A DNA stretch of 64,000 nucleotides, taken from the NCBI RefSeq assembly GCF_016859285.1, contig NC_053410.1:585694-649693 (forward strand), given 5' to 3'. Below the pieces are notes generated by a model. It was not told the origin of the DNA and ran no database searches. It saw nothing but the letters and a program-made list of their open reading frames with translations. A program made the position numbers and the translations under genes. Shown piece after piece: positions 1 to 13,300 of this stretch. This DNA comes from Xiphias gladius (Eukaryota; Chordata; Actinopteri; Istiophoriformes; Xiphiidae). Position 1 is the stretch's first letter. Every line of letters begins with the position of its first letter.

Positions 1-1738
1 GGTTCAGCATGTGTCCCAAGGACAATTCAATATGTGGACTGAAGGAGCCGGGGACCAAACCAGTGGACGACCTGCTCTATTTCCTGCCGCTCACGACATA
101 ACACACACAAACACACACACGCGTTTACTGAAGCATCTAATTGGATCCAGGATGTTGCTCAGCATGTGAATCCCCCCTCCCACACACAGACATACTGACA
201 CTTATTTATACTCATACACAAGCCTCCAAACACACATCATGAATGTGTGTAAGTGTGTGTGTGTGTGTGTGTGTGTGTGACAGTCTCTCTGTTGGTGCAT
301 TCAAGAACACTCCGATGACTGAGGTTTGAGAATCAGTTGCTGAACAGAAACGAAAACATTAACAGAGTCTGTTGAGTGTCCTCGAGCACACCGACAAAAC
401 AGATTTTTTAAAACAGCTTCAGGTCTCAACTGTCACATAACACTGACTGTGACCGATTATCCGTCTGCAGGCTGATTCTTTTCAGAAAAATGAACTCTAA
501 TTAACGTCTGCCTGGCAGGAAGGAGATCAATGTAAACACTGACGGGGGATTTAGAAAATGAACAGCATGAATAAACAGAAAGTAAAGGGGATTTACTTGC
601 TTATTTATGTATGTTGTCCCCATTGAAAGCTGCTGAACCAGCTGTGACCAGCTCCTTTTCTCAGTGTAGCCGTGGATGTTCAGACAACCGTCACTGGATC
701 ACTGTGATACTGAAATAAACTTAAAAACAGCAAGATTCTGAATGAAGTTCTGCAGCCCCTTTGTCCTCTGGTTTCTAAGTGGAATCCTGGAGCTTTATTG
801 TGGAGGGACATCAGAGCTCATGATGTCCTCAGGAAGTGGAAGTCACACTGAATCATATCAACACGTCTGTGTGTTCTGATCTGAGTTGTGATTCAGAAAC
901 TACGATAACTAACTTCCTGCTGTTTTTACACCTGCATGCATCTGTCCCCTCCACCTCACACAGTAACTGTGCCTCCGGTCTCTCCCTCTGCGCCTCCCCC
1001 CTCAGCTGTCCCTCACCACCCTAAAGTCTGAAAACACAGGAGAAAACACCAAAACTGTGCTGTAAACTGAGAAGATGGTCGTGACGTCTACAACACCTCT
1101 GAAAGCTTCAGAGACAAACCCAGACACTGCTGGATTTAACTGCTACACACACACATTGATATGGAACATTTCACTGTAATTTCTCTTGAAATATTATTAT
1201 TATTATTAATAGATCATTTTTAGCCATGTTAGTAATGACAATGTCTCTCTGTCTGTCCACCGCTCGGGTCAAGGCTGAAACGTCTCCACTGTTGGATGGA
1301 TGGTGATGAAATGTGGTTCATGTTCCCCTGAGGATGAATCCTACTGACTTTGACATCCAGTAACATCCAGGAACATCCAGTCCCAGTCGTCCAGGTGAAC
1401 TGGGCGGCCTCTAGGAGCTGTAATGAAACAGTTAGCCGAGCATTAACACTGACTCCTCCACCAACTCGACCTGCCGATGGACCAGAGCTTCGGTATCGTT
1501 GATTTGACGAAACTCTGCGTTCATGTATCTTTACATCCACCTCTGACTCTGCACCGATAACAACAATGATCACAATAATCATAAGCTTTATTTGTAAAGC
1601 ACTTTTCAGGACAGTTACAAAGTACTTTACATGGGAAAATGATTAAACGATTCAGCAAGTTAAATCGGGCCACTAAGAGTTCAGAGAATGAAATATGAAT
1701 TTTTCTGTTTCCGTTTACAGGAGAGTTCAGCGTGCAAT
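1..1738. other. Upstream / first-intron sequence of syndig1; no gene seen
   Basis: Holds a (TG)n run at 253-279, a small CA-rich patch near 100-120 and 180-240, and AT-rich unique sequence. Short open frames here (for example 836-1024) have no recognisable domain. Part of it may be the 5' noncoding exon or promoter of syndig1, but no CpG island or convincing exon is visible. Confidence 0.5.
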
Positions 1739-1798
1739 GCCTGACCCCTGACCCCTGACCCCTGAGCCCTGAGCCCTGATCGCTGACCCTTCTGACAG
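1739..1798 (+). promoter_or_regulatory. Putative 3' splice site with tandem branch-point-like repeats
   Basis: Short tandem units of the form CTGACCC / CTGAGCC run from about 1739 to 1790 and end in TTCTGACAG, followed 44 bases later by the SYNDIG1 ATG. CTGAC fits the vertebrate branch-point consensus and the cytosines supply a pyrimidine tract. Use as an acceptor is inferred from the AG position and from SYNDIG1 coding usually starting in the second exon. Confidence 0.5.
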
Positions 1799-1842
1799 AC
1801 ACCTCTGAGGAGGAGGAGGAGGAGGAGCAACCAGGAGGAGGG

Positions 1843-4800
1843 ATGGAGGGAGGAGGAGAGGAGGAGACCCGAGGAGAGGAGCCTGAAACCTTCACCAAAC
1901 TGTGCAGAGCCTCACCAAGAGGAGGAGGTGGGGGGGGCAGCTGCAGACAAAATGGCCTCATCGACACCCACAGGTTGGGGGTGGAGCCCCGGGAGGCGCT
2001 GCTGTCAGTGTACTCGGCTCCTCAGTACCAGGGTCACGTGGTGGTGAACGCACCCCCTCAGCAGGAGCACAGCGGGGGTCCTTCTCAGCTCCTAAACCCC
2101 AGCGCTCTCCTCCCCCACCAGACAGTGTCGGACCCCCGCCTCAGGCCGGCCCCCGGACTCCTCCTGTGCCCAGAGAGCATCCTGCGGGCGTGGGGGGAAG
2201 CCGGGGGAGGCGACTGCTGCGAGACCACCTTCATCGAGGGGCTTGGTCCTGACACCTCCTCCTCTGCTGCCGCGTCCGCCAAGGAGGCGCGGCTGTTTGC
2301 TGATGGGAAGTTTCTGGACTTTTCTGGAGAGGACATAAAGATTCACACGCTGTCGTACGACATCGACGATGAGGACGAGTTCCAGGAGCTCGAGGTGAAA
2401 AGTTGGTTCACTCTCTTTATGCTGGATTTGTTCCTATTGTTCCATTAAGTGAAGTGTGTCGTCACCTTATGTAGAACGTGAGTCACGGAGGCTGGAGAAC
2501 GCGTTATTTTGTCTACACACGAGCAGCGCTGCTTTTAGGTGGGAAAGTGGCAAAACCAGAAAATTACACAATTTCACAGTTTGGCATTAAGCACAGTTCC
2601 ACCCCAGGTGAGAATCTGACTGAGCGCATACCTGTTCTCAGGTCAGTTTTATGTGCCGGGAGTCTGGTGATCCTCTCAGAAAGATGCCTGAGATCCTGAA
2701 ACCTGTTCCTGACCAGGTACCGCCTCCTCCCAGTAACACACAGGAGGCAAAGCGCTCCTTCTTTGACAGGCTGCAGTCGGCCATGTTCGCCTGGAGAACC
2801 GCTCCACGTTAAATCTGGGATTTTTTTCACCAGGTTTGGTTTAGAACAATATCCCGCAGATGGTGACGCTGAGGAGTTTATTCTCAGTTTCGCCTCGAAA
2901 GTCAGACTTTCTCACCTGTGCAGTAGAAGATAATCCACAGCTGCTCTTCTTTAAGAGAAATACTAACTGGTGACAACAACAGGACTCAGCAAACAGCCAA
3001 TCGAATGGCAGCGAGGCAGCAGGTCGTCAGCCCCACCTGGCTGCTGTCATTACCAAAGACTCTGGACATGTGTTGTTGCTTTCTCTTCACATGGGGGGGG
3101 GGCTGTCCAACACATTGAGACCCGTCCAGCCGGGGATTTGCTATGATAGATTGATAGATAGATCAAGTCTGCTGAGCTGTAGTTAGATCTAAAAATCAAC
3201 CAGGCTGACGTCGGTTTATTGAAGATGCTGTAAATCAGTATCAGTGTCTGTGTCTGTGTCTGTGTCAACTGATAAATAAGGAAATTTTAGGACAGAAATA
3301 CCAAACGAGGTTTGAGGTCATTTATAAAGTGTCACCCCTGCACTGAGCACTGACAAGAAAAAAAAAACTAGAAGCAGAACCAAGGAATCCATATCAAGAC
3401 TGTAGAGTCATTTCACTTCTTTTCTGATCTTCACATTTGGCTTGTTTTGCCTTTGGTTGTTGTAGTGATACTGAGATTTCAAATTGTAGTTTGTTTTTAT
3501 TTTTGTTGTTTTTTTTGTGGACCCTGGAAGACTAGTGACCATTGTGTTGAAGCTGATGAGGATCCAAGTAAAGAATAAATCCATGTATAAATCAGGAGCT
3601 GCCTCAAGAATCCAGCATCGTTCGGGTTATACTAAGTTTTATAAAATACAGCAATGAATGGAATCTGATGTCTGCATGAAAATGAACGTGTTAAAAAAAA
3701 CGACAAAAGGTCAGAAGTTCTACCAAGCTGCCAAAACATGGTTTGTAATTAAGTGGCAAAAACATGTAAAGACGCTGCTTTGAGCTTTAATATCTCTCCG
3801 AAGTTCAGAGCTGACTCTAGGCCCCTTTCCACCGCAAGAACGTTCCCCCCAAGAACAGGAGCCTTTTGAAGAACTCCCCTTCCTTGCGTTTCCACCGGAG
3901 GAACCAGGGTCTAAAGAGAGATAGTTTTACCCCCCAAAAAAGCCCCTGCTCAGGGGGTAGTACTTTCTGACTTTCTCAGGAGTGTTATGCTCCCAGCATT
4001 TGAAAAACCTACAACTGCTAACACGTTGACAATAATCCCGAAGGAGCAGCCCTAGAGGTCTTGCGACCTGGACCGGCGACAAAGTCCGGCCTTGAAATGG
4101 CTTCTGACTCGTCAGCTCACTGATTTGTTTAATCTTCCCGGAGGTTTGGCCCCGACCTGGAAACACAAACTCACGGTGTGCTGGAGGAAGTTTCCCGGAA
4201 CATTTGGTGGGAAAGCACCTTTTGTGTTAGTGGAGACAAGTTGGAGGTTTTTCTCATTCACTTCAACACAGTCAGAGTCAGAGCTCAGCAACACCTGGTG
4301 GACGTTAGAGGAACTGCAGGGTTTAGTCACATAGACGGAGGTGTAGAACACACAAACAGGTCGGCATCAAAGTTATGGCAGGTCTCCATCTCTTCCCATG
4401 CCGACGTCTACTGACGCAGAGACGCAGTAGAAGCTAAAACTGCATCCGGTTCTCATGATGATACGTGAGGTCAAAGGTCAAACTGTTCAGCTCTGTCAGT
4501 AAAAACATGGATTTATAGTCTGAGCAGCAGCTGCATCAGTTAATCCATTTAATTTGATCAGTTACGATCCGTCCATCCCCCGCCCTCCCTCCCTCTCTCT
4601 CCCTCCTTCCCTTCCTCCCTCCCTATCTCTCCCTCCTTCCTTCCCTCCCTCCCTCTCTCCCTCCTTCCTTCCTCCCTCCCTCTCTCTCCCTCCTTCCTTC
4701 CTCCCTCCCTATCTCTCCCTCCTTCCTTCCTCCCTCCCTATCTCTCCCTCCTTCCTTCCCTCCCTCCCTCCCTCCCTCCTTCCTTCCCTTCCTCCCCCCG

Positions 4801-7667
4801 CCCCTCTCCCTCCCTCCCTATCTCTCCCTCCTTCCTTCCCTTCCTCCCTCCTTATCTCTTCCTCCCTCCTTCCCTCCCTTCCTCCCTCCCTCCTTCCCCC
4901 ACTTCCTTCCCTCCCTTCCTCCCTCCCCATCTCTCTCCCTCCTTCCTTCCTTCCCTTCCTCCCTCCTTCTCTCTCCTTCCTTTCCTCCCTCCCTCCCTCC
5001 CTCCTTATCTCTTCCTCCTTCCTTCCCTCCCTCCCTCGCCCTCCCTCTTCCTCCCTCCCTATCTCTCCCTCCTTCTTTCCTCCCTCTCTCTCTCCCTCTC
5101 CTTCCTTCCCTTCCTTCCTTCCTCCCTCTCCTTCCTTCTCCTTCCTTCCTTCCTCCTCCCTCCCTCCCTCCCTCCTCCCTACTTCCTTCCCTCCCTCCTC
5201 CCTCCTTCCCCTACTTCCTTCCTCCTCCCTCCCTCCCCTCCCTCCCTCCCTATCTCTCCCTCCTTCCTTCCTTCCCCTTCTTCCCTCCTTATCTCTTCCT
5301 CCCTCCTTCCCCCACTTCCTTCCTTCCCTCTCCTTCCCTCTCCTTCCTTCCTTTCCTCCCTCCCTCCTCCTCCTCCCTCCCTCTCCTTCCCTCCTTACCC
5401 CCCACCCCCACCCTCCCCGCTTCCCTCCTTCCGGTTGAGCCAGAGTCTTCCCAGCAGAACGCGATTAGCGAGCTGCAGCTCTCTGAGCGACACATTTGGC
5501 TTCCTAACAGCCAATCGCTTTAGAGACGATTAGCTGGAAATGCTGTGATTTAGTCTCTGTAAAGTCCAGTTTAATCTACTCTGCCCCGCTAATACCAGAG
5601 AGAGGGAGAGAGAGAGAGAGGGATTACTGAAGGAGTGTGCAAAACTGATTGACTTGCAGACTGGAAGCAGTGTACATATTCTATCACAGAACAGGTGAAG
5701 TGTAGAGGAATTATTATCATTGTGTAGTCCTACCCCTCTTTTCAAAATAAGATTGGCGTGTAAATGACTGACTCTGTGTTGAGGCTGTCGTTTCTCCCCT
5801 GAACAACCACCAGCTTTCTCTCTCGATCTGATCGATGAACCGCAAAGTGACAGAAACCCATCGATGTGCACGTGTCACACAGAGGCGCTCGGAGGCCAAA
5901 AACCAGCAGATTAACAACCAGTTTGAATGTTTCTACACCAGCGATGTAGCTGATTGTAGCTGAGGACGTAACGGTGCGTTTAGTTTCTAAGGCCCTTCGG
6001 CGTCGCCTTTTCCGATCTATCAGAGAGAACTGGACGATAAAAACAGTGTCTAACTTTGAGTACAGACCAGTCGGCTTCAGTCCATCAACCAAATGAAAAC
6101 GTGTCACACACAACTCTTCTCCAGTGCACTGTGCTTTCAAAGGCTTTTTACAAAATATCGTACACAACCTGCTTCATTCAAGGCATTTTTAAGAATGTTC
6201 TCTGTATTCACATGATGGAAATCCATAAAGTTGCGATACAAAGCTCGTTAGGGGCATTTCGAGCGACTACAGGCGTTCCTCGGGTAAATGTCCACGGAGA
6301 GGAGCAGAGGAGTGTAGGCAGCTCAGTGAGCAGTGACATCAGAATCATCTAACTGTTTTCATGTGTCTGGATCTCATCATCATTAAGAAATGAAAAAGGC
6401 ATTTAAGTAAACAGACTGATGAGTCACAGGAAATACGAGGCTGAGAGAAAGACCTGCAGACACTGCTCAGGGCTGGAAACACAAACAAACTCCTGCCTCT
6501 CAGAAACAGGACCAAACATTGACCCTGGGTGGTGATTTACAGGCGACAACGTCTAATTATTTCTGTCCATCTGAGCTTTAACAGTTAAAATCTGTTTGTC
6601 ACAAGTACAGTTGCTGCGTGACTGCATGGAAACAGTCGGTGGACTCACCTGTCTATGTGTGTGTGTGTGTATTATCAGAGCGATTACTCCAGCGAATCAG
6701 AGAGTGAGGACACCTTCCTGTTGATGCCTCCCAGAGATCACCTGGGCCTCAGTGTCTTCTCCATGCTCTGCTGCTTCTGGCCGCTCGGCATCGCAGCTTT
6801 CTACCTGTCGCACGAGGTGAGGACACGCACGCACGCCGACACACCTGAGCTGAGACCGGGACAGAGAGCTCCACTGAATTCTGATGTATCTACTAATAAA
6901 TGGAGGAGCCTCTGTCTGTCTGTTCGTCGATTTTCTCGTCGACCGCTCGTCTGACCGACTTCAAACTTCACGTGTGTATCGCTTAGGATCCAAGGAAGTG
7001 CAGCGTCGACTGTGAAGGTTTTTGGACGAGCGGTTCTGCAGAACCATTAAAAAAAAGAAACATTAACCGACAGTCGGTTAGAGCCGGGGCGAGTCAGCGA
7101 TCAGACAACGGCGCGTCCAAAGATGGCTGCTGTTTTGTCAACACAGTAGGATTCTGCCGCTCAATAATTAAAATAATAATACGACTAATAATAGTAAAAA
7201 TAACAGCAACAGTAGCAGTAAAACTACAGGTAGTATCGGTATTATTACCAGTAATAGGATTACTAGATTAGTATCAATAGTTTTTACTAGATCAGTCCTT
7301 AGATTAGTAGATTAGTAGTTCTCGTACCAGCAGCAGTGGTAAAGGTCTGTTTGAGTGGGTTACAAAACCAGTACCGCTACCAGCAGTAGCAGTAATAATA
7401 ATAATAACGATAGTAAACTTTATTTTTACTGCCCTTTTCAAAACAAAGTTAGAGCTTCACATGGTTGAACCGGGGTTAAAACACTTCAGGACTGAGGCAA
7501 ATAAAATAATACAGAAATAACAACTCAACAATAAACACAATAATAATAATTATGATAATAATATGACAGATAAGACAAAACAGTAGCACTGATCCAACAC
7601 TAAGATGTAGTCTTTGTAAAGACCAGCAGAACCGTGAAGCACAGTGCTGTGGATCACCTCACGTATG

Positions 7668-7743
<76 letters not shown>

Positions 7744-10305
7744 GTGTGCTTGTGCTTCTGTCTTTGTGAGGACCAGTTTGAGCCATAGCCATCACAGAGT
7801 GAGGACATTTTGTCCAGTCCTCAGAGGCCTGTTTGAGGGTCCAAACCTGGTTTTAGGGTTCGGGTTAGAACCGGGTTTAGGATTAGAGTTAGGGTAGGTC
7901 TCTGGGAATAATACAAGTCTCTGTAATGTCCCCCAAAAGTGACCAAGGTCAACGTGTGTTTGTGTGTGTGTGTGTGTGTGTCTTCAGACTGCAGATGAGC
8001 TGCTCTGCTGCTGCAGTGTCTTCTTCTTCTCTTTCTGTGTTTGGATCATTACTACCGAGCCGCTCCTACACACACTGACACAACACACCTTATGTAACTG
8101 ATCCGCAGTCAGCCGGAGGAGGAAGAAGAAGATACTCTGCTGGTATTTCAGAGCGTCTCGCTCAGTTAGTGACCACATCGGTGAGGGGAAAAAAACACCG
8201 GATATTAAGTTTCTAATGTTGGTCGTTTTGAAATGATAAACTGATTGATTGATTGGTCAATTAACAGAAAATGCATCAGTGACAGTTCGGATAAGAGTTC
8301 ATTCTTGTGTAAAAACATGTCAAACATTCACAGCGCTGTGATGTCATATCTCTGTAAACTGAGGGTTTTTTGAGCTTTTTAATATTTCAACGGCAAATCA
8401 ATACATAAAACAATGACACAACAGTCAACTCATAAATTATCAATCAGGATAATAGTTGTGTGTCGCCTGACAATTAAAAAATCGACCTGAAAAGCCACTA
8501 AATAGTTTGAAGAAACAAAATGTTGCTCATCAGCTGTGTTATTCGTTTCAGGCCAGAGCAGCGGTGAGATACTTTAGATTTCAGCTCATGTCACTCCTTA
8601 TTGTTGCAGCTGACATAACGATAGTTTAGATGAGCGTGTTCGTTGCGTGGATGGCGCGAGATCTGGAGTATTTTTTAAAATGTTTAAATTTCAAACGGAG
8701 TTCTGTATTGTGCGTGAAGACTGGGTGAGCAGGAACAATCGGGCTGAGATGTTTTTAGCAAACGCTCCTCTTGTTGTTGTGTGGCGGCAGCTGATCTGCT
8801 GCATGTGTCCTGGATGCGGTTTCCATGGCAACTGCACACCTACAGCTCCACGAGAAACAGGGCTGGTTGCCACTGGCAACGCTTCCCACACTGAAATCCA
8901 TGTCTGAACAACAGAAAGCTCTACAGCAGGAGGCGCAGGGGGAGGAGGAGGAGGAGGAGGAGGAGGGAGAGTTTAATAAAACCAGAGAGGACGTGAGTCA
9001 TGTTAAAGGAATAGTTCACCACAAACAGGAAGAGATGACCCCCCCCCCTTTCTATAGGGAGGTCAGAGGTGAAAAGTCCCAGCAGGTGTTCAAACTGAAA
9101 ACATCCGAAAATTCTGAGGGTTCAGCTAATCTGACGACTCCAGACAGTAAACAGACTCTACTGGTGATGAGGACTCATCAAAATATGAGACGACTAATCG
9201 AAAATGAAGAAAATCAGGCAGAGAAAACAGAAGAAAAGAGCTCCTGAGTTCATCCAAGTCATGAAAAGAATCTCTGAAACTAATGATGATATTTCAGCGT
9301 CGCACCAGTTTAGGAAGAAAGATTTGCACATCCAGTACTTTTCATTCAGGCGTGAGGTGCTTGAAATGTCTTAAAACCGTGACACGGACTAGTTCAAGAA
9401 ATATGTCGAATGAAAAACCAGTGTGCAGAAATGTCCTGTTGTACCAGATACACCAGCAATAAGCTCCAGCTCCCACATTGCTCCACAGAACTTGAAGGGA
9501 AATAAAAAATGACACAAATGAAACAATAAGAAATAAACATCCCCAAAACATTCCAACTAAAACTGAACTAAATAAAGGTAGAAACGTCCTCATTGACTGC
9601 AAGAAAAAACTGATGACGTGCTCAGATTTCAACAGCAGCGACGTTTGATTTGGAGTCTAGAGTCTGAGTGGTGGTGTTTCAGTTTGCGTTGTGGGGTTTG
9701 TGCTGTAAAAACGTGGCAGAGGTTCCCTGAAGTGACTGATGCTGAGCAGCAGCTGCACTAATCGCAGGAGCAGCAGGGAAAACACTGTCAACATGCTGAA
9801 GCTGCTAAATAGGCTGCATGTCCGACCAGTCGCGCTGAAGTATTCGATAACAAATCTATAATCGAACCGCATCACGTCTGTCAGCTCGGAGAGTTTACTG
9901 AGGGGCGGTGAGAGCGGCAGATGTTTGGCTGGTGGTTTAGCAGCTCTGTTCAGACTTACAGGTAAATCACTGATCTCAGATCTGCCAGGTGACCAAACAG
10001 CTGAAGTCACTGCACACAGATCAGGGTCCTAAACTATCCTGACACTAAACCCCACCAGTGGTAAAATATCCTGAAACTAAACTGCACCAGTGGTAAAATA
10101 TCCTGAAACTAAACCCCACCAGTGGTAAAATATCCTGAAACTAAACTGCACCAGTAATTAAATATCCCGACAGTAAACCTTTTCTAGAAAATGGTCCTGA
10201 CAGTAAAAATGTCTTGACAGTAAACTGTGCAGTGGCAGACTGAAACAATCTGTTTTTGTTAAGCCAGTGTGGATAATCTGATTTAGATGCTTTTAGAGCT
10301 CAGCC

Positions 10306-10383
<78 letters not shown>

Positions 10384-13300
10384 TCTGAGCTCTTTACGTA
10401 ACTCTCTGGCTCCAAACACTCTCCTCAGACCTACAAGGACGTTGCTCTTTATTCAGCAGAAAGTGTGGGAGCCTTCATTGTTTTCATCTGGACCAATCAC
10501 AGGAGGTCCTGTCCCCGCTGGCTCTGGTTGGCTGACGTCAAGGGTGTGACGTCTCTCTGGTCAGAACGTGTAATTAAAGAGAAGCCGGCGGTTTCCTGCC
10601 AACGAGCTCGTTAATCACGTCTACAGAGTTAATTGAGCTCGTTAAGAGACTCGCACTCGCCTGACGGAGCTCTGTGAGACTGATGGATACACCTGAGTTC
10701 CTTTATTTACTGACGGCACATCATCTCACCTCATGACCTGGCAGCACAATTAACAGGCTCTTCTCAGACTGCAGTGGCTGGGACTTCGAGTTTTAAGCAG
10801 TGTCACTGAACACAACACCAGCTAATCACAGAAGAGGACAACAACACATGAAGCTGCACGTGTTGTTGTTTTGAGACTTTACATTGAATCTGTCCTTTAA
10901 AAGTATTTCATGTTTCTGATCAGTTCCACAGAGCAGCAGAGAGACAGCAAGTCCCCCACTCAGATCAGAAACAGATATTTACTGTACAGCGGGTCCTGGA
11001 AGCGCCCGGGGTCTGAAACTAAACAGGATGTTTTGCTTCCTGATCAGATCAGCTTTACTAAAAACTGATTAAAGGGCAGAGAGACTGATGCGTCCGCTCC
11101 GATGTTCTTCCTCTGCTGTTTAATCTTGTTTCTTCTTCCTCTGTGTTTCTGCCTGTTAACCTCTGTGTCGACCGAGCTGCTCATTACCTCGCTGCTCTCT
11201 CTCCGTAACGCACAGAAACGAACAGTGTTCCAGGATTTCTTTGTAAAGCAGATTAACTGCCGCCACATGTGGATCCTCCCTCTGAACTCCCACTTTTCAT
11301 TTCAGAGTCGTCGGTGGAGTTCAGATATTTCACCCTGTGGACAATCGCCCCGTTCTTAATACGTGGATAACCGAGTAATCCAGATTATAATGTTGACGTT
11401 TTGACATGAGTCAGGATTTTTTGGCTGGACCACAACAGCGGTAAATGCAAATGTCTGTCGCTGACTGACTGTCTGGCAGCTGAGTGTTGCAGTCTCCCCA
11501 TTGGTCGTTGCTCTTTGAAAGTGAATTGACAGACGGTCTCTATGCGTCATCAGGGGTCGCTTTCCGTCAGAGTTGCCAATTTAGCGCCTTTGTCGCTAGA
11601 TTTACCGACTTTTCAGACCCTCTAGCGACTTTTCTTCACAAAACCACCGAGCGACAAATCCAGCGACTTTCTGGACAAACCTCAGCTACTTTCTGTAGAA
11701 GAGAGTCGCCGGTGTTGCCCCGTGAGCACGAGGTTGATCTTTCCCTCCGCGGACACACACATTTATCCGTCGCATTCAACTGACCACACGGCAGCTGACA
11801 CAGACGTGAACGAGCTTCTCACTTTCTCTCCGACTGATCATTTTACAGGTAAATAGAGCTGAAATCACAGAACAGCTGTCAGCACATCTGAAGAACAGGG
11901 GCCTGTTCTGGAAAGGAGGTTTAACAAACTCAGACTTTAAACCTGAACTCTGACTCGACTAATCCTGAGATGGAAACTCAGAGTCTTCAAAGAGTCCGTT
12001 ACAGATCAGCTGATCTGAGTCAGTTCAGTCGACTAGGTTCACTCTTCGTTAAACTTGTGGTTGATGTTAATGCTTCAGTTCAGTGCAGGGGACTGATGGA
12101 GACAACCTGACAGTTGTCTTCATGTCCACAGTCTCTATGTTAGAAAGACGGAGAGTGAATAGATTTCATTCTGAGCAGAGAACGAAGCCACGATGTGGAA
12201 CATCTGGATCTCTGTCTGATGACTGACTGTTCATAAAGAGGTAATGTTGGTAAAGACAGGTCCCGGGGAACAAACTAATGTCCAACCAGGATTCAAACTT
12301 CTGCACATTAACGCGCTCTGATGTGGTCTCTGATGGGGACTGTATGGATGAGGACCCGAAGCTCAGTTTCAGAAGCCGCCTCAGGCTCGGCAGGAGGAGG
12401 CAGAAAGAAACTCAGTGTCAGACGAAGAAAAGCTGCCAGGGAGCAGGTGAGATTCACAGAGTTAAGGTCTTCTCAGTTTCTGGGGCTGAAAACTCAAGAG
12501 TTTTCACTAAACCTGCTTTCTGGAACAGGACCCGGGGTCTGGTTTCATTGTGTCTCAGTTTGTGTCCACAGACAGACAGGGGGAGACATGTCTTTATCAG
12601 CAACACCCAGGGATGTGTCAAGTAGAGACAGAAAATTAAAGGGCAACCATTTGATTCATTGTTCAATTCATTTTTCATACAGAAATAAAAAACTTCTCAA
12701 ACGTCAGGATTTTTTTCCTTTTTCCTATATTTATTTTATAATTTTATCAAACTGTGTGACAGACACAGCGCTGCGCAGTCTGGAGCTCCACGGGGAACTG
12801 TCCCGTCCCCTTTTCTCTTATCCCTGTACACCTCGGACTTCAGGTACGACACAGAAACCTGCCACCTACAGAAGTTCCCGAATGAGTCTGCAGCTGTCGG
12901 ATGCATCGGGGGGGGGGCGTGTCAGCGTACCAGAGGGTGGTGGACAGTTTTGTGGACTGCTGTGAGCTGAACCAGCTGCAGCTCAACATCAGCAAAACAA
13001 AGGAGCTGGTGGCGGACTTCAGGAGATCCACGACTCCTGCTACTCCTCTTTCCATTAGGGGAGAGATGGTGGAGATGGTACAGGAGTACAAATACCCGGG
13101 TGTCCGCTTGGACAGAAAACTGGACCGGACCTCTACAGGAAGGGCCAGAGTCAGCTCCCTCTGCGTGTAGTCACAGAGAAGAGGATGTTGTCAAAACTCC
13201 TGTCCATCGTGGACAACGTCTCCCACCCTCCGCCCAGTGCTCCGGTTCGCCAGAGGAGCAGGTTCAGCCGGAGACTCAGAAGGACTGGGTGCTCCACTGA

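Larger units (their letters stand above)
6817..12756. other. syndig1 intron 2, 5' part
   Basis: No exon recognised. Apart from the TG tract it holds short-range ATT/AGT-rich sequence (7150-7420), a GAG-rich stretch at 8939-8965 that creates a Glu-rich frame at 8825-9247 without homology I know, a ~32-bp tandem repeat (10030-10215), a CA microsatellite (10309-10379) and an apparent dispersed repeat at 11550-11830. Confidence 0.55.

Noticed and set aside
4554-5438. A 294-residue Ser/Pro/Leu open frame
   Set aside because: A pure C/T tract translates without stops; there is no domain, codon bias or conserved start.
7848-7900. Possible interstitial telomere repeat (GGTTAGGG-like words)
   Set aside because: The words are degenerate, not tandem TTAGGG, and are part of a repeat linked to the adjacent TG tract.
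8825-9247. A 140-residue Glu-rich open frame in syndig1 intron 2
   Set aside because: It has no recognisable motif, its Glu run comes from a GAG simple repeat, and no splice context was found.
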